From assembly GCA_015039365.1 (NCBI GenBank), contig WION01000011.1:744001-808000 (forward strand): a DNA stretch of 64,000 nucleotides, written 5' to 3'. Both the position numbers and the translations under genes were made by a program. The DNA comes from Amanita rubescens (lineage: Eukaryota; Basidiomycota; Agaricomycetes; Agaricales; Amanitaceae). The notes under the pieces are model-generated. The model had not been told where the DNA came from. It saw only the letters and a list, made by a program, of their open reading frames with translations, and ran no database searches. Positions 29,375 through 39,720 of this stretch are shown in pieces (position 1 is the stretch's first letter; each line of letters begins with the position of its first letter).

Positions 29375-32003
29375 TCATGCACACGGGGCTAGGCGCTCAG
29401 AAAGGTCATCCAGCAGCGGCCTATCCAGATCCCCGATAACGATGACGAAGAGTACATTATGCGAGGCTACAGGCGAGCCATAGTTTGCTGTGCTTATAGT
29501 GAAGGTGTACTCGCCGACAGCATAGCCCACGGTAACAAGAGAATCAGGAGGTGGGTCGGAAGCGCCACCCTTGTATAAAGGCAGCTGCGCGAGTTGCGCG
29601 ATGTTAGCAGCAGTAAATGTCCAGTCGCTCTTCCCGCGCGCATCGTATATAGGTACTTGTAAACCAATCAGCTGCTAATTCGCCTGGTGTAGTAAGATGT
29701 GCATGACGTACCGGCCTCGTTGAACCCGCGAGAACCCGGATAAGTCGACGTAGCTTGCTGCCGCAACTTCAGCGCAGGGCGGCCACGGCGGGTCGGTGTC
29801 GCAGGGGTTGCTGCATAAGAAATATTAGAACAAGCAACAAGTACATTGAGATAAAAAGTGGCGAACATGTTGCCGCAGTGCTCCCGCCAGGCCCATCCCT
29901 CCTTGTCGAAAACGACACAACACCATTGTAAAGGGGACCAAGATAAGTCGCATGGTTGAGTACATTGCCGATAAAGGAAGCAGCACGCTGGTGTTCTGTA
30001 TGCAATGGGTATATGCTGATACGGCGAGCCAAGTACGAAGTGCTGCTCCCAAAATAGCCTGGCGTGATAAGCTGACATTCGGTAACGACACCCGTCGTTA
30101 ACAAGACAGCATTTTGGCATCGGTTGGCCGGCGCGCCTGTATTTGCGAGCACTATCCTACCGTTCTCGCGCGCGACAAGATCAGTGGATGCCCGCGCAGG
30201 ATTGATATATGGCCCAGAGGATTGGAAGCGCACAGCATTCCGGAATCGTCTTTATAATACAATATTCAGTTATTTTAGAGACCAGTTTGTAAATCGATTA
30301 CCTGCGGCACAAAGGATCGTCCTCTGTTTTTAAAGCAGCCCAAACTGGCGTGTACATCTCAAGCTGGTGGTTATTCCCTGACTGGTTCGTAGAATGCATC
30401 TCTGCATAACTATTATATATGACAATCAGTAGGCAATAGATAGGGAGAAATAAGCACATACACGAGGGGAGGAGCAGTAACATAATCCAACCTTAACTTC
30501 ATGTCTTGGAAGATCAAAGGCATTAAATCTGTATCTACCGGCTCAAAGTCATCCTCTTGATCGTCGTAATCCGAGTCAGCAGGAACGCGGAATTCGGCAG
30601 GGTACAGGATCCTGGTGTGTATCTCAGCAGAATGCCAAGAGTTAAGAAGGGAACTCACTGGCTGCGGCTGCGGCTCGCATTCGCTGCGCAGTTTCGCAGG
30701 CATAGATGGAGATGGGGAAGCATCCCCTGGAATACTAATGCACATTCAATGCAGTTCAACTTGCGAAAGAAGGTATATAACCCACAGCTTGGGACGACGC
30801 GCAGATGCCATGGGCGTAAAAGGCGGTTCATCTTCAGACTCCCTGGCGCAAACACAAATTAGTGGGTAATAAAACTGGTAACGAAGCTGCTTACCGTTTT
30901 ACCACTTTCGCCGGGCTCGGGAGTTGGTCAACAATATCAGAGACGTCGCCAGAATCGCTATCTTTTGCGGCATGAACAGGCGTAAGGGCTCGCCCTTTCC
31001 CTTTCCCATGCAAAACTGGTCGCCGGCGCTCAATGGTAGTCGCATAACTGTCGCTTTCGGCGCTGCCATCGGCATCCCCATCGTTTGTTGTATCTCTGTT
31101 AAAATGGTATTACAACCAGTGGTTTACTAAAGCTGAGGAAAAGACATACGGTGTGGCATCGTCAGTGTTCGGCAAACTAGTAGTCCTGCCTTTTTTTTCT
31201 CCTTTGGCAGCTTTGTGCACCGTGGTGCTAGCTTTTTCCGATCTGCAAGGCAGAAAGTCAGAACATCAAGGCAAAACGAGCAAGCACTACATACTTTGCT
31301 CCAGGCACAAGCTGCTTCCTAGTCGCCATAGACGAGCTACCCTTCGAAGAGCCAGAGAGCCCTTTGGTTCTGCAAAAACTTGTACAGAGGAAAAGCGCAG
31401 GATAAGGAAGATACGCACGCAGGGGACATATATGCAGACTTGGTTGAAGGCCTGCGCCTAGGAGAAGCAGAGGTAAATAAAAGGATACCCGACCCAGATC
31501 AAAAAGCGCGACATACGATCGTTTTGGTGGTGGACTCGGAGATCCACCTTGGTCACCGTCATCACTTTCAAGAACGATGAGGGAAGCAGCCCGGGGACTT
31601 GGCTGCGGTGTAGCGACGCGCGGCTTTTTTATTTGATGGGAAAGCGGCACGTCGGGACTGCAGAAAGTTGTGTTAGAAGTGGGCACGAAATGGGCAGCTA
31701 AATTAGACGAACGAGGAATCACCATCTTGTACGATGGTGGTGCTCGACTTTCGTGTCTTGCGCTTAGCCGGTGTTGCTTTCGTAGGAGAACGACTGCAAG
31801 CGAATAGCAGTAAGTATATGACACCAAAAACGAGAAAGAGATGAAACGAACCTAGCAGCAGGATCGAGAGCCGATGGTTGCTCAGCATCTGAAAATCTAC
31901 TATACGATCAGCTCAAGACTAGAAAAAAAAATCGGCCCACTTACTCGACGAAATCAGGCGATATAACTTTTTTTGGGGCGCGTTTTGTTACTCGGGGTGG
32001 CAT
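29375..32003 (-). CDS. Expanded Agaricomycete protein ending in a VPIYDARG domain, ~14 exons
   Basis: Exons (minus): 32003-31945, 31899-31852, 31793-31713, 31657-31517, 31369-31295, 31242-31150, 31095-30895, 30842-~30799, 30726-30659, 30622-30464, 30399-30302, 30249-29867, 29810-29712, 29655-29375; about 609 residues. All junctions keep frame except exons 8/9, where the donor is unsure. The N-terminal half is low-complexity and basic/acidic (MPPRVTKRAPKKV, SPTKATPAKRKTRK, KPRVATPQPSPR), suggesting a disordered, nuclear protein. The C-terminal half is compact: EMYTPVWAAL, FQSSGPYINPARAS, TYLGPLYNGVVSFSTRR, TPTRRGRPALKLR, VPIYDARGKSDWTF and VTVGYAVGEYTF. I recall this ending from uncharacterised multi-copy mushroom proteins. 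No catalytic motif recognised. Head-to-head with the 33208-34345 gene and in the same orientation as 26590-28093. Confidence 0.65.
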
Positions 32004-33207
32004 ACTGTGCACTAGGCTCCGGAAAATATGGCAGGGCGAGTATGAGACGCGAAGGAACAAACTGTCCAGGATGAATGAAGTTATAAGAGCGCTCCGGAGC
32101 CATTCCACACCCCAAACTGCGATTGGTGGTACCGAGCGACATGGCAACTGGATCACAGTATGACTATGACTATATCCAGCAGAGAAGACTCGTGTTAACG
32201 GGTGGTGCCTGAGAAAATAATATGACTCACGACAGGTACCCTAGAAATTTACGACATGGTACGTGGCAGCAAATGCGCTCCCACGTCTTCTCAGATCTAG
32301 AGTTACGTCTACGCTCAAATCGTCCTTACACCTATCCTCAGTGGCATGCAAGGAACATGGTAACAATCATTGCACTGTTCTTGTCTACAACAACTTTCGT
32401 TCCGATTGGCAGCAAGAAGAACTCGAAGCGGTTGTTCACACTATGTGAACATATGATATGCCCTCTTAACGCATGACAGCAAGTGAGCCCACATCTTCCC
32501 CGAGCCACAGTCGCGTCTACAATCGATCGTCCCCTTTGATAGCATTGATTCTCGAGCAAAGAAGGAGATCAGCACAGTATATGCAAAGCATGACAGCGAA
32601 CGCACCCGCATATCATTCTCAGAGCTGCAGCGGAAATAATCATTCAACCCCACTTTTAATCAATACGAAGGCGAGCGCTCATCATAGAACCTCAGCGCCT
32701 TGATAGCCACGCACTCCGGCATCTAACTACAAAACGTCACGACAAGAACACATCGCCCTGATAATAGGCGCGTGCTAATGCTTCTGACTACAAATTGGCA
32801 TCACAAGACCTACTGCTTCTGGAAATAGAACGAGAGGCCAAGCCTACACCCGAAGAAGTGGCAGGGAAGTTGCTGTTATCGAAATATACCACATGGAGCA
32901 ATGATAACAAACTGGCGAGTCGTGCACCCCTTACTATCTATCTAGTTAGGCAAACGATGCTACGAAGAATTCGGGTCGGCGCATAACCATCGAGACGTGC
33001 GATGGGTGCACGGAGAAGATGCCGACTACAATAGCAGTAATAGACCGGGGAGAAGGCAGGCACTTTCGTTATAGATTGCGCCTTTGAAGACGAGCACCTG
33101 CAACACCCAGGGCTACGCGAACATGCAGAACAGTAACTTTGACACAAAAGCAGCAAGTCCGTGCATTTCCTACAGTCTGCGGCATAAAAACTAATGTAGT
33201 GCTACAG
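32004..33207. other. Divergent intergenic region with degenerate repeats
   Basis: Between two head-to-head genes. AGCAAATGCGCTCCCACGTC (~32266) and a degenerate form AGCAAGTGAGCCCACATC (~32479), each followed by TAGAGT/ACAGTCGCGTCTAC-type text, suggest a weak ~210-bp duplication. Around 32798-32950 a plus-strand stretch reads TPEEVAGKLLLSKYTTW and could be an N-terminal exon of the next gene, but I cannot splice it. The shared promoter probably lies here. Confidence 0.35.
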
Positions 33208-34345
33208 GCGAGCGGCTTGAGCAGCTTGCCATCGAAAGAGCCGCATTCCGCCGCGCAGGCGTGCAACTAGCCGAGCTAACCAGGGTATGTTATGCATCCT
33301 GGCATCATCGTGTATATGTGGATTAACTCGATACTTCGTTAGCTTAAGGATTGGGCATCATCGTATAAAGTTTACCAATCCAATACGGATAGCAAAACAT
33401 GGCATATCGTACACAAGAAGGATAACATTGAAATGGTAGATCCTAAAGAGCTGGAAGAGCTTGTCGTCAGTATCCAGGGCATAATTTGGAAGCAAGACTT
33501 ACCCCCTTTCACGCAGGAAATCAGGTAAAATCAGTGAACATTAGAATAAAACCAAAACTGATAGGATTACATAGGCGACCAACGCAAAATCGCAAGCGCT
33601 TCTTGCGTCAAAGTGTTACACTCACCGGCTGTGGCACGGACACATTCGAGCGAGGTCTCGAGACGATAATGGATGTCCAGGCCTTATTCGATCGGCACAT
33701 AGCAGCAAATAAGATAGACGAATGCACGTTTATCGACAAATTCGACAATTATCTCGGCATACATTTAACTAATCGCTACTTTACACCAAGGTGGGAATCG
33801 CCAGCAGAAGAAGCAGTGCCTTTTGCGCCGGGTGTCGATCCATCTGGCATTCTAGCTGCACTTGCTGGACATGAATTTTTTCATGGGGAGCAGAACGTCG
33901 TAAAATACCATAATAGAAACGTAGTGCAAGGAGGCGCGGTAAAGTAGGTTCGCACAACGACTATCCTGGATACCGAAGCTGATTGTCATGTTTGTGGCAG
34001 ATACGAATCTATCTCGCCAGTTAGATTCCGTGTTGGCGACATCGTTGAAGCGAAGGCAACCCTGACGCTCGTTCCTATTCGGGAAGGCCGCTTCAAGCTG
34101 TCAGCAGTTCTGCGAAGTCTTACTCTTCTAGATCCATCATTTGCGCAGGTAAGAACACATGCACAGCAGTAGTAACATGGATAAATGAAAAAACAACAGA
34201 CATCGGCGCAAGCGTCGAACATGCGGATCAAGAAACTCATGCAAGCGCCGACCAGTCCGACGCTCAAGAGAACGATTACCTACGTGGAGGAAGAAGAGAT
34301 ACCGACAGCGCCCAAGAAGAGGGCGACATCTTCCGGACTGGAAGG
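33208..34345 (+). pseudogene. Third expanded-family gene of the cluster, broken
   Basis: Exon 33208-33284 (ERLEQLAIERAAFRRAGVQL) joins via a 58-nt intron to 33343 onward (LKDWASSYKVYQSNT, TWHIVHKKDNIEMVDP). After a frameshift near 33500-33525 follow SVNIRIKPKL, VTLTGCGTDTFERGLE, FDNYLGIHLTNRYFTPRWES and FAPGVDPSGILAALAGHEFF. An in-frame TAG (33945-33947) interrupts. RFRVGDIVEAKATL and FKLSAVLRSLTLLDPSF then end at a GTAAGA donor (34149). The last exon from 34200 reads TSPTLKRTITYVEEEE. I recall the WESPAEEA and GCGTD..EHGLE-type text from a very large uncharacterised mushroom family. One frameshift and one stop suggest a pseudogene, unless they are assembly errors. The 5' end is unresolved. 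Confidence 0.6.
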
Positions 34346-34840
34346 TAACGACTTAAACCCAGGTATGGACGAGCTTGTACACGTATTGCATAAAAGACAA
34401 CATCCGATACAGGAAGTAGCAGCTCAACCACAACGGGCGCGGCGCCAGCATCACACACACAAGGAACTCAAGTGGCAGAAAAGGAGAAAGGGAAGAATGC
34501 GGATAGTGTTCAAGAAGAGAAAGAGAACGATGAACCGATGGCCATCGATGATTGATAAATAGATAATAGGTTACACAGAAAAGCAGCTAGTTATAGATGA
34601 AATTAGCACTTCTTGATCCATCAACCAAAGTGTGCAGTAGGACATTGTCGCTTGCTATAGCTAGTCATAACATCTTGATGAAACAATCAAAGCGCGCGCT
34701 GTAGGAAAGCGAGGAGACGATGGTGCGCACTGTGGTGGGATTTGTTTGTTTGTTCAAGCTTGGCAAGTCGCGGCTCGGCAATTGCCGTTGTCTTAGAATC
34801 GCGTTACAGAATCCCTGCCAGTCTGGGGTTATAAAACCGA
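34346..34840. other. 3' tail and intergenic, up to copia sequence
   Basis: A plus-strand frame continues to 34562 with basic text but little resemblance to any family. Beyond it nothing is seen until copia-like reading begins about 34845. No 5' LTR is present, so the retroelement is truncated here. Confidence 0.4.
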
Positions 34841-34882
34841 GCCTCATATTCATTCGGCCTCGGAACACCAAGGTCTGAAATA

Positions 34883-37495
34883 ATGACTTTTATTGGATAC
34901 GAACCAAATGCAAAAGCATACCGCTTCATGACTAATACAAATCAACTTCGAGTATCCACCCAAGCTGAATTTGATGAAACCAAATTTCCAAGAGCCAAAC
35001 CTCAAGATGAAAATTATACAAAAAATTTGGACCCTATCAGGCCTATTGAGCAGGATAATTCTGAAAACTCAGATAAAAATATCTCTAATGGTAAACCAGA
35101 TAATGAAGGAGATATTTCATCTGAACAGCAGCATTCGGATGATGATTTCTTTGATTTCAACTTTGAAAATCACCCTAGTTCTGATTCATCAGATGATGAT
35201 GATGATGACACTAAATGGGATGATAAATTAGAATCTTTCTTTGAAAAGAAAGATACATCTTCAAAAGACAAAGGTGCTGAATTAGATCAACCTACAGGCG
35301 TTGAATTAGATCTACCTGTACAAAGTCTTAAAGATAAACCTACTAAAGGAAAAGGCAAAGGAACTGCTAAAAAACCTGTAGAACCTACTCGAAGATCTGA
35401 AAGATCTAGAAAACCGGTTATACAGAAAGACAATGCTTATGGTAATAAAACACCATTAGAAATTGAAAAAGAAATTACAGAAGAACAAGATATTGTTCGA
35501 GAATTAATTCAAGATCTTAAAGAAAAAGATAAATCTGATCCAAGACTTGATGTCACAATCAGATATTCTCTTAGATCTAAAATACGACAACATATTGATA
35601 AAGTTAAACTACTTTATTCAACATTACACAATGCCCAAATTAATGAAATGTCAAATCTCATTAAAGAGCAAGGTAATGGTTTTCTGAATTACTTACTCGC
35701 ACAAGCAATTCCTGCCATTGATATTTCAAGAGATAATATCAGAGAATATCAATACAAAGATATTCAAAAAGTCAAAATTACTGATCCCAAATCTTATGAA
35801 CAATGGGAAACAGCAATGAATGATGAAATGAAATCATTGAATGATAGAAAAATCTGGGAGCTTGCAGAATTACCTCATAATCGTACACCTATTAAATGTA
35901 GATGGGTATATGATATTAAATCTGACGGTCGAAAGAAGGCTCGACTTGTCGCTAAAGGATTTTCTCAAAGACCTGGACTTGACTATGATGAAACGTTTTC
36001 GCCAGTGGCAAGATATGAAACGATTCGCCTTTTGTTAGCAATATCTGTGCTAGAAAAATGGGATATTGAAGCACTAGATGTTAAAACAGCCTTTTTGTAC
36101 GGAGATCTCGAAGCGGATATCTATATGCAACAACCAGAAGGTTATGTAGTCAAAGGCCAAGAACAAAAAGTTTACCAACTTAAAAAGGCAATATATGGAC
36201 TTAAACAAGCCTCATATGCCTGGAATAAACAAGCTAATAAATCCTTAGAGGATTTAGGATTTATACGCTGTTTATCTGATTCTGGCGTATACGTCAGAAG
36301 AGAAGACGACACTATAATAGTGTGTATAGTATATGTCGATGATATGCTTTTCATGGGTGACAATACACCAGAAATTCATAAAGTTAAAAATGCTTTTATG
36401 AAGAAATGGGAATGTCATGATCTTGGAAAAGTTAAAGAATACTTAGGTATGCAAATCAATTACAATAAGAACATGGGTACTCTTATTATTGATCAACATG
36501 CATACGCTAAGAAGGTTGTAACAAGATTTGGTTTAGAAAATTGTAAACCAACTCGTACACCTTTACCAACAGGATATATTCCAACTGCTGCTACAAAAGA
36601 ATGTACAGCAGAAATGCGATCTTATTTTCAACAAATAATAGGATCGTTGTTATATCTTGCATTAGGAACAAGACCTGATATTACTTATCAAGTAATATTA
36701 ATGTCTCAGTTTTGTGCAAACCCAAATGAAGAGCACATACAGAAAGCATTATACATAGTACGCTATGTTAATACCACTGTACAAACTAAAATAGTTTATA
36801 ATGGTTTAAATAAAGAAGGCTTTGTAGCCTTTACTGATGCTGACTGGGGTGCTGACAAGATTACAAGAAAATCTGTCACTGGATATATAGTAAAACTCGC
36901 AGGAGGTGCTATATCATGGGTTTCACGAAAACAAAAAGTAGTGGCACTGTCTTCAACTGAAGCAGAATATATGTCAATGTCTGATACATCAAGACAAATA
37001 GTTTGGATTGAATCACTTATGAGTGAACTTGATTTTCCAATTAAAACTATTTTCTTATGTTGTGACAATCAAGGAGCAATGTTCTTAGCCAGTAATCCTG
37101 CACAAGAACATCGTTCAAAACATATTGATATAAGATTCCACTACATTAGAGAATGTGTCGAAAGTGAGAAAGTTAAACTCACATACATTCCTACCAATGA
37201 ACAAGTTGCGGATATAATGACCAAAAATCTACCATATTCAAAATTTGTAATATTCCGAATGAAGATGGGATTAATCCTAGATGATAGTCAAATATCATTA
37301 ACTAATCATATTAAGGCATCACAAACTTTTGCTAATTATATTAAAAGTAAAACCCTTAATAAGTCCCCAGGACAACATAGTAAAATATTTGAAAGAATTC
37401 AAGATCTTGAAGTGCGAGGATATCTTGAAGAAATCTTTAAATACTATGAAAGAGAAAATGATAAATTGACTACCCTTTTGAAAGCTAATAAATAA
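34883..37495 (+). CDS. Ty1/copia pol, 3' half: integrase C-terminus, reverse transcriptase, RNase H
   Basis: 870 codons without a break and markedly AT-rich against the flanks. The start is not a true start: the same frame extends upstream (GTPRSEI) and the text MTFIGYEPNAKAYRF is the C-terminal part of a copia integrase. An acidic/basic linker (D-rich near residues 85-115, then TRRSERSRKP) follows. Reverse transcriptase then shows ARLVAKGFSQRPGLDYDETF, DVKTAFLYGDLE (~399), YGLKQASYAW and the catalytic YVDD (484-487). RNase H shows FTDADWGAD (~651), SSTEAEYMS, CDNQGAM and HIDIRFHYIRE. Gag, protease and the integrase core are missing upstream. The reverse transcriptase frame itself is undamaged, so the insertion is probably young. 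Confidence 0.95.
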   Translation: MTFIGYEPNAKAYRFMTNTNQLRVSTQAEFDETKFPRAKPQDENYTKNLDPIRPIEQDNSENSDKNISNGKPDNEGDISSEQQHSDDDFFDFNFENHPSSDSSDDDDDDTKWDDKLESFFEKKDTSSKDKGAELDQPTGVELDLPVQSLKDKPTKGKGKGTAKKPVEPTRRSERSRKPVIQKDNAYGNKTPLEIEKEITEEQDIVRELIQDLKEKDKSDPRLDVTIRYSLRSKIRQHIDKVKLLYSTLHNAQINEMSNLIKEQGNGFLNYLLAQAIPAIDISRDNIREYQYKDIQKVKITDPKSYEQWETAMNDEMKSLNDRKIWELAELPHNRTPIKCRWVYDIKSDGRKKARLVAKGFSQRPGLDYDETFSPVARYETIRLLLAISVLEKWDIEALDVKTAFLYGDLEADIYMQQPEGYVVKGQEQKVYQLKKAIYGLKQASYAWNKQANKSLEDLGFIRCLSDSGVYVRREDDTIIVCIVYVDDMLFMGDNTPEIHKVKNAFMKKWECHDLGKVKEYLGMQINYNKNMGTLIIDQHAYAKKVVTRFGLENCKPTRTPLPTGYIPTAATKECTAEMRSYFQQIIGSLLYLALGTRPDITYQVILMSQFCANPNEEHIQKALYIVRYVNTTVQTKIVYNGLNKEGFVAFTDADWGADKITRKSVTGYIVKLAGGAISWVSRKQKVVALSSTEAEYMSMSDTSRQIVWIESLMSELDFPIKTIFLCCDNQGAMFLASNPAQEHRSKHIDIRFHYIRECVESEKVKLTYIPTNEQVADIMTKNLPYSKFVIFRMKMGLILDDSQISLTNHIKASQTFANYIKSKTLNKSPGQHSKIFERIQDLEVRGYLEEIFKYYERENDKLTTLLKANK

Positions 37496-37499
37496 CTTA

Positions 37500-37510
37500 G
37501 CGAAGGGGAG
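37500..37510 (+). promoter_or_regulatory. Polypurine tract
   Basis: GCGAAGGGGAG lies directly before TGTTGAAC, the start of the 3' LTR, where plus-strand priming would occur in an LTR retrotransposon. Confidence 0.75.
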
Positions 37511-38131
37511 TGTTGAACTTATAATATACGATATACATACAGTATATAGTAAATATAAGTGATATCATTAGTTTACACTAACTAATGTAATAACGCTCAG
37601 TTACTTACTCGTCTCTCAACCAATCATAATAGTGGATGATTGAGTGTGAGATAATATATCGACATGAGAATATATTCGACATATTCTCATACTCATCTAC
37701 CAATCATAATAGTGGATGATTGATGATGAGAACATATTCTGACATGAGAATATCCTAGCGATATTCTCATAAGATCATCCAATCATAATAGTGGAACTAT
37801 TGATGATGTGAATATATGTTGACATGAGAATAGATGACATATATACGTTATGGTTATCGACCTATCACATTGAAGATTGATAATGTGATGAGTCAGTCAA
37901 TATAATTGATGAGTCAAGTGCTGCGCAAAGCTATGCATTGCTGTACAATAGCTGTGCATTGCTGTGGAATGACGCCTTATGAGTCAAATACCTTTGACTC
38001 ATACTGATAAGACTCTTTGTACTTATTTGTAGTTTAGTAGTATATAAACTGTACTCTAATAGCGTCAATCCTTATCCTATTATCCTCTCTACTGTCTACT
38101 GTTGAGCCCCAGCTCCAGTAAGCTCTTAACA
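37511..38131 (+). repeat. 3' LTR of the copia element (~621 bp)
   Basis: Starts TGTTGAAC after the polypurine tract and ends GCTCTTAACA, with the TG..CA ends and short imperfect inverted termini typical of copia LTRs. An end at the CA of ACTCCA five bases later is also possible. No second LTR exists in the window, so the borders rest on these signals. Inside are three ~80-bp units starting CCAATCATAATAGTGGA (37620, 37700, 37779) and a TATA box near 38041. Confidence 0.75.
38041..38047 (+). promoter_or_regulatory. LTR TATA box
   Basis: TATATAA in AGTATATAAACTGTACTC, in the 3' third of the LTR, placed where U3 normally drives the genomic transcript. Confidence 0.45.
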
Positions 38132-38295
38132 ACTCCACACCACACTTGGTAAGTAGTACATTCCATGTACTAGACTGCGCTGCTCGCTAGGGACTTGTTA
38201 CCCCTAGTTTCAACACCTTGGACAGCTCGGAGCTCCTCCCTTCTTAACTTTGCCCTGAACCTCGACGGTTCTTGTATTCGCCCTCGCTGCTTGAC

Positions 38296-38670
38296 ACGGT
38301 CAGCAGTAGCTATAGAGTGATTGAGTCTTGTGTTGTGTAGCCTGTCTAAGGCTCGTGACAACGCACAAGTTATGAACCTTCTTCTCCACCTGATCAATAC
38401 GAGCGATCACTTCCTCCGCCATCTGATTAATCCGGGTTGTGATCTCCTCCATCCAATCATTTTTTGACTGGTTAATCTGAGTTGTCATCTCAACCAATAG
38501 ATTTTCGCCGACTGTTCAATTGGTCAATGACTCCTCAATGTTGATGTGGTCCAAAAAGATGGAAAGTGTGAAACTCACGATAGATTGAGAGAACTTTGCC
38601 TCTTCTCGATCGATAATGGTAAAGTCTGGGGCAGGCGGGTCAACAGCCGATTGAAGTTCAAGTTGAATTC
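38296..38670 (-). pseudogene. Decayed coiled-coil protein, copy 1
   Basis: Minus strand reads PAPDFTIIDREEAKFSQS, then, after interruptions, VEMTTQINQSKNDWMEE and ITTRINQMAEEVIARIDQVE. The heptad-like RINQ/RIDQ repeats and the PAPDF..I lead match the second copy at 39251-39698. A TGA/TAA-rich middle breaks the frame. From 38671 to 39250 a short plus-strand frame (38766-39065) has no recognisable content. Confidence 0.5.
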
Positions 38671-39250
38671 GCCGTGACACGTGACCGCGATGTCAACAGC
38701 AAGAGCCTATCCTTGTTCTGAGTAATCGGGATGGTCGACAACCGTGATTCGCACCATTCCTCACTTTGTCATCCTGCTGCGCCATCGTAACCTACGTCCT
38801 CACGTATAGGCCTCGAACCCCCTGGGGACTCGCGGCTCTCATTCAGATGGACCTTTTCATTTCTCAGTTGGTGGTATACCCAAACGAGCGGGAATATGAA
38901 GCATACATGCATACTACCGCGTCATCTCGGAAAAGGAAACATGACGAAAACCAACATTCACGTAGTATAGCTATGAATCAATACGTTGTGTATGATCATG
39001 TCCCACTAGCATGTACGATTTATGCCGAGATGTCTCCGTATGAACACCCTTCTCTCTTGCACTGACATGTTGGGGTCGGGATGAGTTAGATCCATTAGGT
39101 GAGCCAATTCATCCAGGTAGGCATCAGGCCAATATGGTCTGAGGTCAGTCTGCGAATTAAGAGGTAGGGATAAGGGCTCAGATCCTCCCTGATATATGTT
39201 GCTCGTTCACCGGAGCGAGTTCTCTTCACTAAGGGTTCATGTAGCATCGC

Positions 39251-39698
39251 TCACGGGTACAGAATAAGAGAGACGTACAACCTGTCGATCCGGATTGTCG
39301 GCCTCTCCTCGACCTGATTCAACCGTATGTCCACCTGACCAATCCGAGTCGTCAAGGTCTCCTCGACCTGATTCAACCGCATCTCCACCTGATTCAACCG
39401 CGTCTCCACCTGACCAATCCGAGTTGTCATCTCCCTCGTCATTCCCTCCATTTCCCTTCTCAACCTCCCTTCCGATGCATTGATATCTCCTCTTAGCTCT
39501 TCCTTCATCTGATTAAGATGGCCGCCTAAGCGGTTAACGATTTGGTCGATGATTCCATCGACGTTGATCTGGTTCACAAAAGGAGGGATGCGTGACAGCT
39601 CGCGATTGATGGAAAGAGCAGATTGGGTGAGCTTTGTCACTTCTTGCTCGATAACGGCGAAGTTTGGAGCAGATTGGAGCAGAAGGGATTGCAGGCAT
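39251..39698 (-). pseudogene. Coiled-coil protein, copy 2, with 10-bp frameshifting duplication
   Basis: The ATG at 39698 reads MPAIPSAP and then goes out of frame. Beyond the duplication the frame NFAVIEQEVTKLTQ, SALSINRELSRIPPFVNQIN and RLGGHLNQMKEELRGD is open to 39251. The tail has repeated R(I/L)(G/N)QVE(T/M)RLNQVE units, a long coiled coil. The break is an exact duplication of TTGGAGCAGA (39664-39673 and 39674-39683). Function unknown; no membrane segment or enzyme motif. Confidence 0.65.
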
Positions 39699-39720
39699 TG
39701 TTGGTTCGAGCAGCGGGGGA

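Noticed and set aside
28705..29382. 225-codon minus-strand frame with FLPLSLPLPPLVNIST repeats
   Set aside because: Same tandem repeat read on the other strand; it lies beyond the stop of the upstream gene and has no supported start.
29090..29392. Plus-strand frame with four repeats of DMLTRGGSGNDNGKNV
   Set aside because: The 48-bp repeat is a multiple of three, so both strands stay open by construction. No start context or family, and it lies in the 3' flank of a minus-strand gene.
30298..30483. Minus-strand frame beginning MLLLLPSCMCLFLPIYCLLI as a membrane protein
   Set aside because: The hydrophobic part translates an intron; only the end (EMYTPVWAALKTEDD) is exonic.
34971..35231. Alternative frame inside the copia linker
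   Set aside because: Shadow of the long reverse transcriptase frame in an Asp/Ser-rich stretch.
38131..38160. Primer binding site after the LTR, implying a 5' LTR
   Set aside because: The sequence after 38131 shows no clear tRNA-complementary start and no gag follows; the LTR sits 3' of pol and polypurine tract.
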